From: a bacterium
GTDB lineage: Bacteria; Gemmatimonadota; Gemmatimonadetes; Gemmatimonadales; Gemmatimonadaceae
Assembly (NCBI GenBank): GCA_021813725.1
Contig: JAKAJN010000007.1
Span: 1 to 49,904 of the forward strand
Length of the DNA: 49,904 nucleotides
Reading direction: 5' to 3'
Shown here: one piece after another, positions 7,640 to 15,527 of the stretch
Layout of the letters: every line of letters starts with the position of its first letter
Position numbering within the stretch: position 1 is the stretch's first letter
Notes under the pieces: generated by a model
The model's input: the letters and a program-made list of their open reading frames with translations, nothing else
Database searches by the model: none
What the model was told of the DNA's origin: nothing
Position numbers and translations under genes: made by a program

Positions 7640-8308
7640 TTACTTGATGAGGTAGACGAGCGCGAAGATGATGATCCAGACGACGTCGACGAAGTGCCAG
7701 TACAGCGCCATGATGTCGATGTTGATCGCATCCTTGGGCTGCAGCCCGCGCTTCATGTCGATGAAGAGCATCGTCATCAGCCACAGCACGCCGACCGCCA
7801 CGTGCGTGCCGTGGAATCCGGTGAGCGTGAAGAACGACGAGCCAAACAGGTTGGTCTTGATGGTCAGCCCTTCGTGCACGAAGGACGTGAACTCGTACGC
7901 CTGGAAGCCGAGGAAGGTCGCGCCGGCGGCGGCCGTCGCCGCCAGCCAGAACTTGGACGACCCGAGCAGTCCCTCGTAGCCGGGCTTCCCCTTGTTCTCC
8001 ACGGCGGCGAGCGCCAGCACCATGAACAACGACGACATCAGCAGCACGAACGTCGATGCCGACGTGACGGGGATGTTGAGGATCGGCTTGAACACCTGCC
8101 CGGTAGGCGACGTCCACGCCTCGTGCGGGAACGGCCCGACGACGGAGCGTCCCTTGTAGACGAGATAGGTGGAGATGAGCGAGCCGAAGAGCATGCACTC
8201 CGACCCGATGAAGGCCCACATGGCGATTTTCCGGTGGTTGAGGCCGGTCGTCGTGTAGTGGGCGTGCTCGTGCGCCTCGTGGGCGCCGGCGGCAGCAGCA
8301 GTGGCCAC
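7640..8308 (-). CDS. ctaE: Cytochrome c oxidase subunit III
   Basis: 222 residues from GTG 8308. After a His-containing N-terminus there are five membrane helices, as in the short caa3-type subunit III that lacks the first two helices of the mitochondrial form. Diagnostic segments are HRKIAMWAFIGSECMLFGSL, FLGFQAYEFTSFVHEGL, FFTLTGFHGTHVAVGV and ALYWHFVDVVWIIIFALVYL. The Glu in the second and the HxxxG pattern in the third are conserved in the family. It is a core subunit of the membrane oxidase and helps sustain proton uptake. It lies 15 nt downstream of ctaD. Confidence 0.95.
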   Translation of the reverse strand: MATAAAAGAHEAHEHAHYTTTGLNHRKIAMWAFIGSECMLFGSLISTYLVYKGRSVVGPFPHEAWTSPTGQVFKPILNIPVTSASTFVLLMSSLFMVLALAAVENKGKPGYEGLLGSSKFWLAATAAAGATFLGFQAYEFTSFVHEGLTIKTNLFGSSFFTLTGFHGTHVAVGVLWLMTMLFIDMKRGLQPKDAINIDIMALYWHFVDVVWIIIFALVYLIK

Positions 8309-8323
8309 GGTCTTGGTCTCCGT

Positions 8324-10240
8324 TTACTCGAGGGGGCTCGTGAGCCACGCATAAAGCGAGCCCACCATGAACGCGGCGCCGCCCAGCATGGTCGCCATCG
8401 CCAACGCGAAATGACCGGCGTGCAGCACGATCAGGCCGCTGAACAGGATCAGGATGCCGAGGGCCACCATGAACGGCTTGATGGTCGGGAACGGCATGGG
8501 AATGCCAAGCTCCTTCGCGGACCGGCGCTCGGTCTCCTCGTGCACCGGCACGGCGTGCGCGTCGGCGATCGTCGCGGCGTCGGCGTGCGAGTGCGCGATC
8601 CCCTCCGTGCGATCGGGCGCCTTGAGATCCCACATCGGGTAGCGCGACGCCACCTCGGGGATCTGCGCGAAGTTGTACTCCGGCGGCGGAGATGGGATAG
8701 ACCACTCGAGCGTCGGCGCGCCCCACGGGTCGTTCCCCGCCGCAGCGCCGCGCTGGCGGCTGGAGAAGAAGTTGTAGGCGAAGACCAGGCCCGCGATCAT
8801 CAGCATGTAGGTGCCGGTCGTGGACATCAGGTTGAAGAGGTCCCAGCCCTGACCGGCGTCGTACGTGTAGATGCGGCGGGGCATGCCGAGCATGCCGCTG
8901 AAGTGCATCGGGAAGAACGTGAGGTTCAGGCCGATGAAGTTCAGCCAGAAGTGCCACGAGCCGATCTTCTCGCTCATGAACCGGCCGGTGATCTTCGGGA
9001 AGTAGTGGTAGATGCCCGCGAAGATCCCCATGATCGCGCCGCCGTACAGGACGTAGTGGAAGTGCGCCACGACGAAGTACGTGTCGGTCTGCTGCAGGTC
9101 GGACGGCGGCGATGAGTGCATCACGCCCGAGATGCCGCCGATCGTGAACATCGCGATCAGCCCGATGGCGAACTTCATCGACGTCGGGAAGCGGAGCGAG
9201 CCGCCGTACATCGTCGCGATCCAGTTGAAGATCTTCACCCCGGTCGGGATGCCGATGAGCATCGTCGCCACCGAGAAGATCGAGTCGGCCACCGGCCCCA
9301 TACCGACCGCGAACATATGGTGCGCCCACACACCGAAGCCGAGGAAGCCGATCATGATGCCGGAGTAGGCCATCACGTTGTAGCCGAACAGCGGCTTGCG
9401 GCTGTGCGTCGGCAGCACCTCCGACACGAGGCCGAAGGCGGGAAGGATCAGGATGTACACCTCGGGGTGGCCGAACACCCAGAACAGGTGCTGCCAGAGC
9501 AGCGGATCGCCGCCCGCCGACACCTCGTAGAACTGCGTCCCGAAGAAGCGGTCGAACTGCAGGAAGAAGAGCGCCGCCGTGATCACCGGGAAGGCGAGCA
9601 CGATCAGGAACTGCACCACGAACGACATCCACGTGAACATCGGCATGCGCATCAGCGTCATGCCGGGGGCACGCAGGTTGATGATCGTCGTGATGAAGTT
9701 GAACGCGGCCGCGAGCGACGAGATGCCGAGGATCTGCAGGCCGAGGACCCAGAAGTCCATGTTGAAGCCGCCGCCATACGTGGGGCCGGAGAGCGGCGCG
9801 TAGCCGAACCAGCCGCCGTTGGGGGCGAGGCCGAAGAAGATCGGGAGCGTGATGAACAGGCCGCCCAGCGCGTACACCCAGTACGAGAAGGCGTTGAGTC
9901 GCGGGAACGCGACGTCGCGGGCGCCGATCTGCAGCGGGATGAGGTAGTTGAAGAAGGCCGCCGAGAGCGGCATCACCACGAGGAAGACCATCGTGGTGCC
10001 GTGCATCGTGAACAGCTGGTTGTACGTCTCGGCTGAGACGACGTGCAGGTTTGGCTTGGCCAGCTGGGTGCGGATGAGCAACGCCTCAAGACCGCCGACG
10101 AGCAGGTAGAACAGAGCGGTGTAGAGGTAGAGGATGCCGATCCGCTTGTGGTCGACGGTGGTCAGCCAGCTCCAGAGGCCGGTCTGCTCCGACGACGGCG
10201 ACGCGGCGGACGCGTGCGTCGGAATGGCGTGGGATGCCAT
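8324..10240 (-). CDS. ctaD: Cytochrome c oxidase subunit I (haem-copper oxidase)
   Basis: 638 residues. Haem and copper ligands are readable: the low-spin haem His in LFTMHGTTMVFL; CuB His and the cross-linked Tyr in WVFGHPEVYILILPAFG; the CuB His pair in VWAHHMFAVGM; and the last haem ligands in TYFVVAHFHYVLYGG. After the usual twelve helices there is a hydrophilic stretch (about 480-580, with a His/Glu/Ala-rich part) and then two further helices near the C-terminus, giving the 14-helix layout of caa3 enzymes. It reduces oxygen to water and pumps protons. The start ATG 10240 has GGAG about 10 nt upstream. It is 18 nt after ctaC. Confidence 0.97.
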   Translation of the reverse strand: MASHAIPTHASAASPSSEQTGLWSWLTTVDHKRIGILYLYTALFYLLVGGLEALLIRTQLAKPNLHVVSAETYNQLFTMHGTTMVFLVVMPLSAAFFNYLIPLQIGARDVAFPRLNAFSYWVYALGGLFITLPIFFGLAPNGGWFGYAPLSGPTYGGGFNMDFWVLGLQILGISSLAAAFNFITTIINLRAPGMTLMRMPMFTWMSFVVQFLIVLAFPVITAALFFLQFDRFFGTQFYEVSAGGDPLLWQHLFWVFGHPEVYILILPAFGLVSEVLPTHSRKPLFGYNVMAYSGIMIGFLGFGVWAHHMFAVGMGPVADSIFSVATMLIGIPTGVKIFNWIATMYGGSLRFPTSMKFAIGLIAMFTIGGISGVMHSSPPSDLQQTDTYFVVAHFHYVLYGGAIMGIFAGIYHYFPKITGRFMSEKIGSWHFWLNFIGLNLTFFPMHFSGMLGMPRRIYTYDAGQGWDLFNLMSTTGTYMLMIAGLVFAYNFFSSRQRGAAAGNDPWGAPTLEWSIPSPPPEYNFAQIPEVASRYPMWDLKAPDRTEGIAHSHADAATIADAHAVPVHEETERRSAKELGIPMPFPTIKPFMVALGILILFSGLIVLHAGHFALAMATMLGGAAFMVGSLYAWLTSPLE

Positions 10241-10258
10241 GGGTGCGGTTCTCCGGGG

Positions 10259-11584
10259 CTATTTGAGGGAGCGCAGATACGCGACGATGTCGGCGATCTG
10301 CTTGTCGTCGAGGCCAGCCGCCGCGGGGACGGCCGCCTTGATGGCGGGGTTGTACTCGCCGGCGCCGAACGTGGGCATCTGCGAGCCCGGCTTCATGGCC
10401 GGCGCGTTCTTGATCCAGAGCGCGAGCGACTTGGCGTCGAGGCGGTAGAGCCCGGCGCCGAACGTGTGACGCGAGCCGACGTGCGTCAGGTTGGGTCCCT
10501 TGGCGTTGTCGTCGCTGGCGTAGTTGGTCTCGCCCTTGATGACGTGGCAGGTGAGGCAGGGCGCCTTGCCGAGGTTGGCCGGATTGGTGAGCAGCGCGCG
10601 TCCCGTCGCGGCGTCGCCCGAGGCGAGCAGGGCCTCGTCAAACTTGGTCGCCGGGAGCGGCGTCTGCGGCCAGGCGTACGCGGCGATCTTTTCGGCGGGG
10701 AAAACCCACGCTTCGGGTGCTGACGAAGAGTCGGTGTGGGGTGCAAGCGCGACAGCGGGGACGACGGAAGCGGCCCTCACCACCGGCGACTTGGCTGCCG
10801 CCTTCGCGGCCGAATCCGCCGCGGCGGCGGCGGCGATCGCCGCCGGCGAGCCCATCGCCACCGTCTTTTGGTGAGCGGCCCACCGCTCGAACTCGGCGGG
10901 GGTTACGGTAAAGGTGCGGAAGCGCATGTTCGCGTGGCTCGCCCCGCAGTACTCGACGCAGGCCCCGTTGAGCGCCGTCGGTTCCATTGAGGCGCTGGGC
11001 GTGAACCAGATGTGATTCACCTTGTTCGCGATCAGGTCGCGCTTGCCGCCGAGCTGCGGCACCCAGAACGAGTGGAGGACGTCGCGCGTCTGGAGCGAGA
11101 AGTTCACCGTCTTGCCGATGGGGAGATACAGCTCATTGGCGGTGACGATGCCGTACTGCGGATAGCGGAACTCCCACCACCACTGATGGCCGATCACCTC
11201 CACCTGCAGCGCCTCAGCCGGAGCCTTCCGCTGGTTCTCGAAGATCGTCCGCACCGTGGGGACGGCGATGAAGACGAGGATCAGCGCGGGGATGGCCGTC
11301 CAGGTGATCTCGAGGGCCGCGTTGCCGTGGATCTGGCGCGGTCCCGGCCCGCCCTCACGCCGGCGGAACTTGAAGATCGTGTAGACCAGCAGGACCTCGA
11401 CGATCACGAAGACGATCGTGCCGAGGAGCATCATACGGTCCCAGAGGAAGACCGCGCCTTCGTTGAGCTCGGTGTGCCGGCTGAAGGTGGAGTTGGGGTA
11501 CTCTCCACCACACGCGGCAAGCACCAGCAGGGCAACAGCGAGTGCGGCGGCCGGCGCGAACCGGCGCAGATGCAGCTTGAGCAT
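10259..11584 (-). CDS. ctaC: Cytochrome c oxidase subunit II fused to cytochrome c (caa3 type)
   Basis: 441 residues. The lipoprotein signal ends in LVLAACGG. Two membrane hairpin helices follow (MMLLGTIVFVIVEVLLVYTIF and ITWTAIPALILVFIAVPTV). The CuA domain has the upstream His in VLHSFWVPQ and the cluster CVEYCGASHANM. An Ala-rich linker (about 235-300) leads to a cytochrome c domain with the haem site CLTCH and a Met ligand candidate in MPTFGAGEY. The fused haem c accepts electrons and hands them to CuA. It is the first gene of the ctaC-D-E-F operon. No haem-assembly genes (ctaA, ctaB, sco) are in the window. Confidence 0.96.
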   Translation of the reverse strand: MLKLHLRRFAPAAALAVALLVLAACGGEYPNSTFSRHTELNEGAVFLWDRMMLLGTIVFVIVEVLLVYTIFKFRRREGGPGPRQIHGNAALEITWTAIPALILVFIAVPTVRTIFENQRKAPAEALQVEVIGHQWWWEFRYPQYGIVTANELYLPIGKTVNFSLQTRDVLHSFWVPQLGGKRDLIANKVNHIWFTPSASMEPTALNGACVEYCGASHANMRFRTFTVTPAEFERWAAHQKTVAMGSPAAIAAAAAADSAAKAAAKSPVVRAASVVPAVALAPHTDSSSAPEAWVFPAEKIAAYAWPQTPLPATKFDEALLASGDAATGRALLTNPANLGKAPCLTCHVIKGETNYASDDNAKGPNLTHVGSRHTFGAGLYRLDAKSLALWIKNAPAMKPGSQMPTFGAGEYNPAIKAAVPAAAGLDDKQIADIVAYLRSLK

Positions 11585-11656
11585 CAGCGGTGATGTTTGG
11601 GGGTGAGGGCCCCTTGCCCGGCAGACTCGGACAAGGGTGTGCGGAAAAGCCGCAGA

Positions 11657-11685
11657 AAGTTAGCGGCTCAGGTCGGGCGATTCAA
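11657..11685 (-). promoter_or_regulatory. ctaC: Weak sigma70-like promoter candidate for the ctaC operon
   Basis: On the minus strand TTGAAT (11680-11685) is separated by 17 nt from TAACTT (11657-11662), about 73 nt upstream of the ctaC start. Only 4/6 and 3/6 positions agree with consensus. The rest of 11585-11745 shows no gene. Confidence 0.3.
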
Positions 11686-11745
11686 GCACGCGTGAGTCAG
11701 GCAACTACCTACACCGCACTGCTGTCCGCCACTGCGCCGCCCCGG

Positions 11746-12120
11746 CTACTCAGGGGCGAGCGAGATGTCCACCGCGTGCTCGACCTTCACCTTCTTCTGC
11801 GCAAAGTCGATGAGCTGACGAATGTTCGCGACCGCCTCGCGATAGGAGCGAAGCTTCACCTGGTCGCCGCCGCCACGTCCGCCGATGAGGAGCATCGCCG
11901 AGACCTGGTCGGCAATCATGCCGAACTGCCCCTTGAGCTGCCCCACGAGGGGGGTGGCCGTCCGCTTGAGCTGCATCGGAAAGACGCCCATCGGCTTGCC
12001 CGCTTTCATCTCCATGGCCGTCCGCTCGACCATGCTGTGGATCTGCGACATGCTCATCAGCGCCTCTTCCAGCGTCTTCATCTTCTGCGCGCCGGCGCCG
12101 TCGAGTTTTGTGCTGGCCAT
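11746..12120 (-). CDS. Small helical protein of unknown function
   Basis: 124 residues from ATG 12120. The longer frame above it runs into repeat DNA and was not used. There is no signal peptide or membrane segment. It is predicted largely helical, with KMKTLEEALMSMSQIHSMVERTAMEMKAGK followed by LKRTATPLVGQLKGQFGMIADQVSAMLLI, a GGRGGGDQ turn, then SYREAVANIRQLIDFAQKKVKVEHAV. It may form coiled-coil or bundle assemblies in the cytoplasm. I do not recognise the family. It lies 267 nt downstream of the aspartase gene on the same strand. The gap between them can fold through the facing pyrimidine/purine repeats at 12132-12180 and 12313-12385. Confidence 0.65.
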   Translation of the reverse strand: MASTKLDGAGAQKMKTLEEALMSMSQIHSMVERTAMEMKAGKPMGVFPMQLKRTATPLVGQLKGQFGMIADQVSAMLLIGGRGGGDQVKLRSYREAVANIRQLIDFAQKKVKVEHAVDISLAPE

Positions 12121-12131
12121 AGGGAGGGGAT

Positions 12132-12180
12132 GAGAGAGAGAACAGATAGACAACAGACAAACAGCAGACAAACAACAGAC
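12132..12180 (-). repeat. Pyrimidine-type repeat (CTGTTGTTTGTCT), left inverted arm
   Basis: Read on the minus strand it is a run of CTGTT/GTCT units ending in TCTCTCTC. AGACAAACAACAG at 12166-12178 is the exact reverse complement of 12314-12326. It lies directly upstream of the start of the small helical protein gene. Confidence 0.6.
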
Positions 12181-12312
12181 GATGCGGGGGAGGAGTGCAC
12201 CCCTGAAGGGTGCGGACCGCTGGTGCCCCGTTGGCCCTACGCAATCTAGGCGCTGTCGGCCGACGTCGTAATGACGCCGTCCCGATGCCGCCCTGACAGT
12301 TTCCGTTGTCGC

Positions 12313-12385
12313 GCTGTTGTTTGTCTCTGTTTTCTCTCTGTTTTCTCTCTGTTTTTTCTCTGTTTTCTCTCTGTTTTCTCTCTGT
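12313..12385 (+). repeat. Tandem 11-mer TTTTCTCTCTG, five units, right inverted arm
   Basis: Units at 12330-12340, 12341-12351, 12363-12373 and 12374-12384 are identical, and 12352-12362 is a one-base variant. A CTGTTGTTTGTCT lead at 12314-12326 pairs with the left arm. The array begins 2 nt after the aspartase stop codon on that gene's 3' side. The 11-mer recurs at 24749-24759. Confidence 0.85.
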
Positions 12386-12387
12386 CC

Positions 12388-14232
12388 CTATACCATCCTG
12401 CTCGGATCCAGCGCCTCATCCAGCTGCGCTCTCGTGAGCAGGCCGCGCTCCAGCACCAGCTCGTACACACCCCGCCCCGTCTGCAGCGCCTCCTTGGCCA
12501 CGGCGGTGCACGCCTCGTAGCCGATCACCGGTACCAGGGCGGTGACGATGCCCACCGAGCGCTGCACGAAGTCGCGCAGCTGGCCGGGATTGGCCGTGAT
12601 TCCCTCCACGCAGCGCGTGCGAAGGACGCGCACAGCGGCAGTCAGCGTGCGCGCGTTGTGCAACAGCCGGAAGGCGATGATCGGCTCGAAGACATTGAGC
12701 TGCAACTGGCCGCCCTCGGCCGCCATCGTCACCGTCATGTCGCCGCCGACGACATCGAAGCAGACCTGATTGACCGCCTCGGGAATGACCGGATTCACCT
12801 TGCCGGGCATGATGCTCGAGCCGGGCTGCATCGGGGGCAGGTTGATTTCGCCCAGTCCCGTCCGCGGCCCGCTCGACAGCAGCCGCAAGTCGTTGCAGAC
12901 CTTGCTCAGCTTCACGGCGCAGCGCTTGAGCACACCGGAGAGCTGCACGAAGGCGCCCGTGTCCGACGTCGCCTCCACCAGATCGGGGGCGGTGATGAGC
13001 GGCAATCCGGTGACGGCGCTCAGGTGCACCCGCACCGCTTCAGGATAGCCGGCGGGCGCATTGATCCGCGTGCCGATCGCCGTGGCCCCCATGTTGATCT
13101 CGCGGATCAGCGCCTGCGCCTCGCCGAGCCGGTCAATGTCTTCCGCGATGGTGTGACCGAACGCGGCGAACTCCTGCCCGAGCGTCATCGGCACCGCATC
13201 CTGGAGCTGTGTGCGTCCCATCTTCACCAGGTCCTTGAACTCTTCTCCCTTGCCGAGGAAGGCGTCCACCAACTCACGCATTGCGTCGCGCAGGCCGGCG
13301 ATGCTGGCGTGCAGCGCGAGCTTAACCGCCGTCGGGTAGACGTCGTTGGTGCTTTGCGACTTGTTGACGTGGTTGTTGGGATGGCAGTGATCGTACTCGC
13401 CGTGCCGATGGCCAAGCAGTTCGAGCGCGCGGTTGGCGATGACCTCGTTGGCGTTCATGTTCGTGGAGGTGCCGGCGCCTCCCTGGATCATGTCCACGAG
13501 AAAGTGCTCGTGGTGCCGGCCGTGCTGCACCTCTCGCGCGGCGCGCACGATGGCGTCCGTCACGGTGGCATCGAGCAGTCCGAGGTCGCTGTTCGCCAGC
13601 GCGGCGGCTTCCTTGACCTGCGCCAGGGCGACGATCAGCGCCGGGAACTCGCGCAGGGGAATGCCGGTGATGGGGAAATTCTCGAGCGCGCGCAGGGTCT
13701 GCACGCCATACAGGGCCTCGACGGGCACGTCGCGCTCGCCCAGCAGGTCGTGCTCCCGGCGCGTGCCGCCGCCGTAGAACCCGACTGCGCGGCCGTGCCC
13801 GACCAGCGTGGCGCTCGCGACGTGCAGCCGCTGGGCGATGGACCGCGCGGCGCGCGAGAGGAGGGCGGCGTGCAGTTGCGGCGTCTGCGACAGCACCGGG
13901 ACGAGGGCGTCGAGCTCGAACCGCAGCACCTCGGTCTTCTCCAGGGCGACGCCGGTCGTGCCGTGCGGCGAGTCGTCGAGCAGGAGCCCCTCGCCGACCA
14001 CCTCGCCGGCCCCCAACGTCGCGAGGCGCGTGACGCTCCCGCCGTGGGATTTCTCGATGGCCACGGCACCCGACTGGATGACCGCGAGGAAGGCGCGCGG
14101 GTCGCCTTCCGTGAACAGGTGTGCGCCTTCGTCGTAGGTCGCCGCGGCGGCCGTGCGCGCCAGCGGTTTGAGCAGTGTGTCGGCCAGACCGGCGAAGAAG
14201 GGGACGCCCTGCAGGGACTTGGCTATTGGCAT
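12388..14232 (-). CDS. aspA: Aspartate ammonia-lyase with N-terminal cyclic-nucleotide-binding-type domain
   Basis: 614 residues. Residues about 145-614 are an aspartase/fumarase-superfamily lyase: REHDLLGERDVPVEALYGVQT (159-180), STNMNANEV (256-264), and the catalytic-loop signature GSSIMPGKVNP (471-481). The segment after it (VIPEAVNQVCFDVVGGD) and the N-terminal motif favour aspartase (L-aspartate to fumarate and ammonia) over fumarase. Residues 1-135 form a cNMP-binding-type beta barrel (PFFAGL, then LFTEGDPRAFLAVIQSGAVAI). In the phosphate-binding cassette (80-94) the Gly-Glu is kept, but the Arg expected ten residues after the Glu is replaced (SPHGTTG). The domain may therefore bind another ligand or none. 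Regulation by a small molecule is inferred. Confidence 0.9.
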   Translation of the reverse strand: MPIAKSLQGVPFFAGLADTLLKPLARTAAAATYDEGAHLFTEGDPRAFLAVIQSGAVAIEKSHGGSVTRLATLGAGEVVGEGLLLDDSPHGTTGVALEKTEVLRFELDALVPVLSQTPQLHAALLSRAARSIAQRLHVASATLVGHGRAVGFYGGGTRREHDLLGERDVPVEALYGVQTLRALENFPITGIPLREFPALIVALAQVKEAAALANSDLGLLDATVTDAIVRAAREVQHGRHHEHFLVDMIQGGAGTSTNMNANEVIANRALELLGHRHGEYDHCHPNNHVNKSQSTNDVYPTAVKLALHASIAGLRDAMRELVDAFLGKGEEFKDLVKMGRTQLQDAVPMTLGQEFAAFGHTIAEDIDRLGEAQALIREINMGATAIGTRINAPAGYPEAVRVHLSAVTGLPLITAPDLVEATSDTGAFVQLSGVLKRCAVKLSKVCNDLRLLSSGPRTGLGEINLPPMQPGSSIMPGKVNPVIPEAVNQVCFDVVGGDMTVTMAAEGGQLQLNVFEPIIAFRLLHNARTLTAAVRVLRTRCVEGITANPGQLRDFVQRSVGIVTALVPVIGYEACTAVAKEALQTGRGVYELVLERGLLTRAQLDEALDPSRMV

Positions 14233-14235
14233 GGA

Positions 14236-14288
14236 TCCGAAACGATTGAGGATCGGGAATCCGGATTCCGACTGGAAATCGCGAACTC
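14236..14288 (+). repeat. Third copy of the GGGAATCCGG arm sequence
   Basis: GATTGAGGATCGGGAATCCGG followed by CC, AATCGCGA and TCGGAT blocks matches, in the same order and spacing, the reverse complement of 3723-3772. The first half also matches 3622-3645. It lies 4 nt upstream of the aspartase start, so it is in that gene's leader. Confidence 0.65.
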
Positions 14289-14458
14289 GGATGGAGCTTG
14301 GCGATCCATTAATTGTGCCGTGTCGTCCGCACCGCGGACAAGGCGCCTCGGGCTGCCGATGGTGTGGCGCGCTCTTGCGGAATCGCGCGTTGGTGTCCCT
14401 ATCCGGATCCCCGCTTCCCGGTCAAATTCGGAAGCTGGTCCCCAACGCCGAGTCGCCG

Positions 14459-15526
14459 ATGATTGACCGCCGCGCCTTCCTCGAAAAGTCTGCGCTCCTC
14501 TCCGCCCTTGGCTTCCTGCCGCGGGCGCTGACCATCGAGGAATACGAACGCGACGTGATGGGCGGCAATATCGCAGCGCTCCCGAACTTCCGCGGTCGTC
14601 CGTGCGTGGTCTCGAGTGCGAATGGCATCAAGGGCGTGCGGCTCGCGTACGACCGCATCACGGCCGGCACTGATGCGCTCGACGCCATCATCGCCGGCGT
14701 GAACCTGGTGGAACTTGATCCGAACGACCAGTCGGTCGGGCTCGGCGGCCTGCCGAACGAGGAGGGCGTGGTGCAACTCGATGCGAGCTGCATGCACGGT
14801 CCGACGCGGCGCGCCGGCGCCGTCGGCTGCCTCGAGGAGATCGCGACGCCGTCGCTCGTGGCCAAGGCCGTGATGGACTACACGACGCACGTCCTGCTCG
14901 TCGGTCCGGGGGCGAGGAAGTTCGCGGTCGCGATGGGCTTCAAGACACAGAACCTGCTGACGGAAAAGAGCCGCCAGGACTGGCTGCGCTGGAAGTCGCG
15001 CCTCAGCAAGAACGACAACTGGCTCGACCACGACGACGACGTGAGGATCAACTGGACGCACGGCACCATCAACATGAACGCAGTGAATGCGGCCGGGGAC
15101 ATCAGCTCGGTGACGACGACGAGCGGCCTGGCGTGGAAGCTCGACGGGCGGCTGGGCGACTCGCCGATCCACGGCGCCGGCCAGTACACGGACAACGATG
15201 TTGGCGCGGCCGGGAGCACGGGACTCGGTGAGATCAACATCAAGGCGTGCGGCGGCTTCCTGACGGTGGAGTTCATGCGCAACGGCGCGACGCCCGAGCA
15301 GGCGGCGCTCAAGACCCTCGAGCGCATGGTGCACGTCACCGAGCCGCGCCTGCTCGACGAGCGCGGACGCCCGCGGTACGACATCCAGGTGTATGCGGTC
15401 GCGAAGGACGGACGCTACGGCGCCGCCGGGATGTATGAGGGCGCGTCGTTCGCGGTCTGCGACGAGCAGGGCGCGCGTCTCGAGAAGTGCGCGTACCTCT
15501 ACCGGGGCGCGGAGCGCCCGCGCTGA
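14459..15526 (+). CDS. N4-(beta-N-acetylglucosaminyl)-L-asparaginase (Ntn hydrolase), Tat-exported
   Basis: 355 residues from ATG 14459. The N-terminus IDRRAFLEKSALLSALGFLPRA has a twin-arginine pattern and a short hydrophobic stretch, so export by Tat is likely. The protein follows the glycosylasparaginase plan. An alpha-chain part includes DALDAIIAGVNLVELDP and VGLGGLPNEEG. HGTINM at 201-206 is the autocleavage site, where Thr203 becomes the N-terminal nucleophile of the beta chain. GDSPIHGAGQYTDNDVGAAGSTGLGE lines the active site. The enzyme cleaves the amide between asparagine and N-acetylglucosamine. In bacteria it may also act on beta-aspartyl compounds. It is coupled to the following channel gene (1 nt between stop and start). 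Confidence 0.9.
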   Translation: MIDRRAFLEKSALLSALGFLPRALTIEEYERDVMGGNIAALPNFRGRPCVVSSANGIKGVRLAYDRITAGTDALDAIIAGVNLVELDPNDQSVGLGGLPNEEGVVQLDASCMHGPTRRAGAVGCLEEIATPSLVAKAVMDYTTHVLLVGPGARKFAVAMGFKTQNLLTEKSRQDWLRWKSRLSKNDNWLDHDDDVRINWTHGTINMNAVNAAGDISSVTTTSGLAWKLDGRLGDSPIHGAGQYTDNDVGAAGSTGLGEINIKACGGFLTVEFMRNGATPEQAALKTLERMVHVTEPRLLDERGRPRYDIQVYAVAKDGRYGAAGMYEGASFAVCDEQGARLEKCAYLYRGAERPR

Positions 15527-15527
15527 G

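Noticed and set aside
7530-9632. 700-codon open frame on the minus strand overlapping the oxidase genes
   Set aside because: Out-of-frame shadow of ctaD-ctaE; the Arg/His-rich composition shows no family, and the true genes have all their ligands in the other frames.
12246-12470. Peptide with repeated KTERKQRKNREK units
   Set aside because: It is a translation of the TTTTCTCTCTG array on the minus strand plus out-of-frame aspA sequence.
12271-14466. 731-codon plus-strand open frame
   Set aside because: Antisense shadow of the aspartase fusion; no recognisable domain, and composition typical of a shadow.
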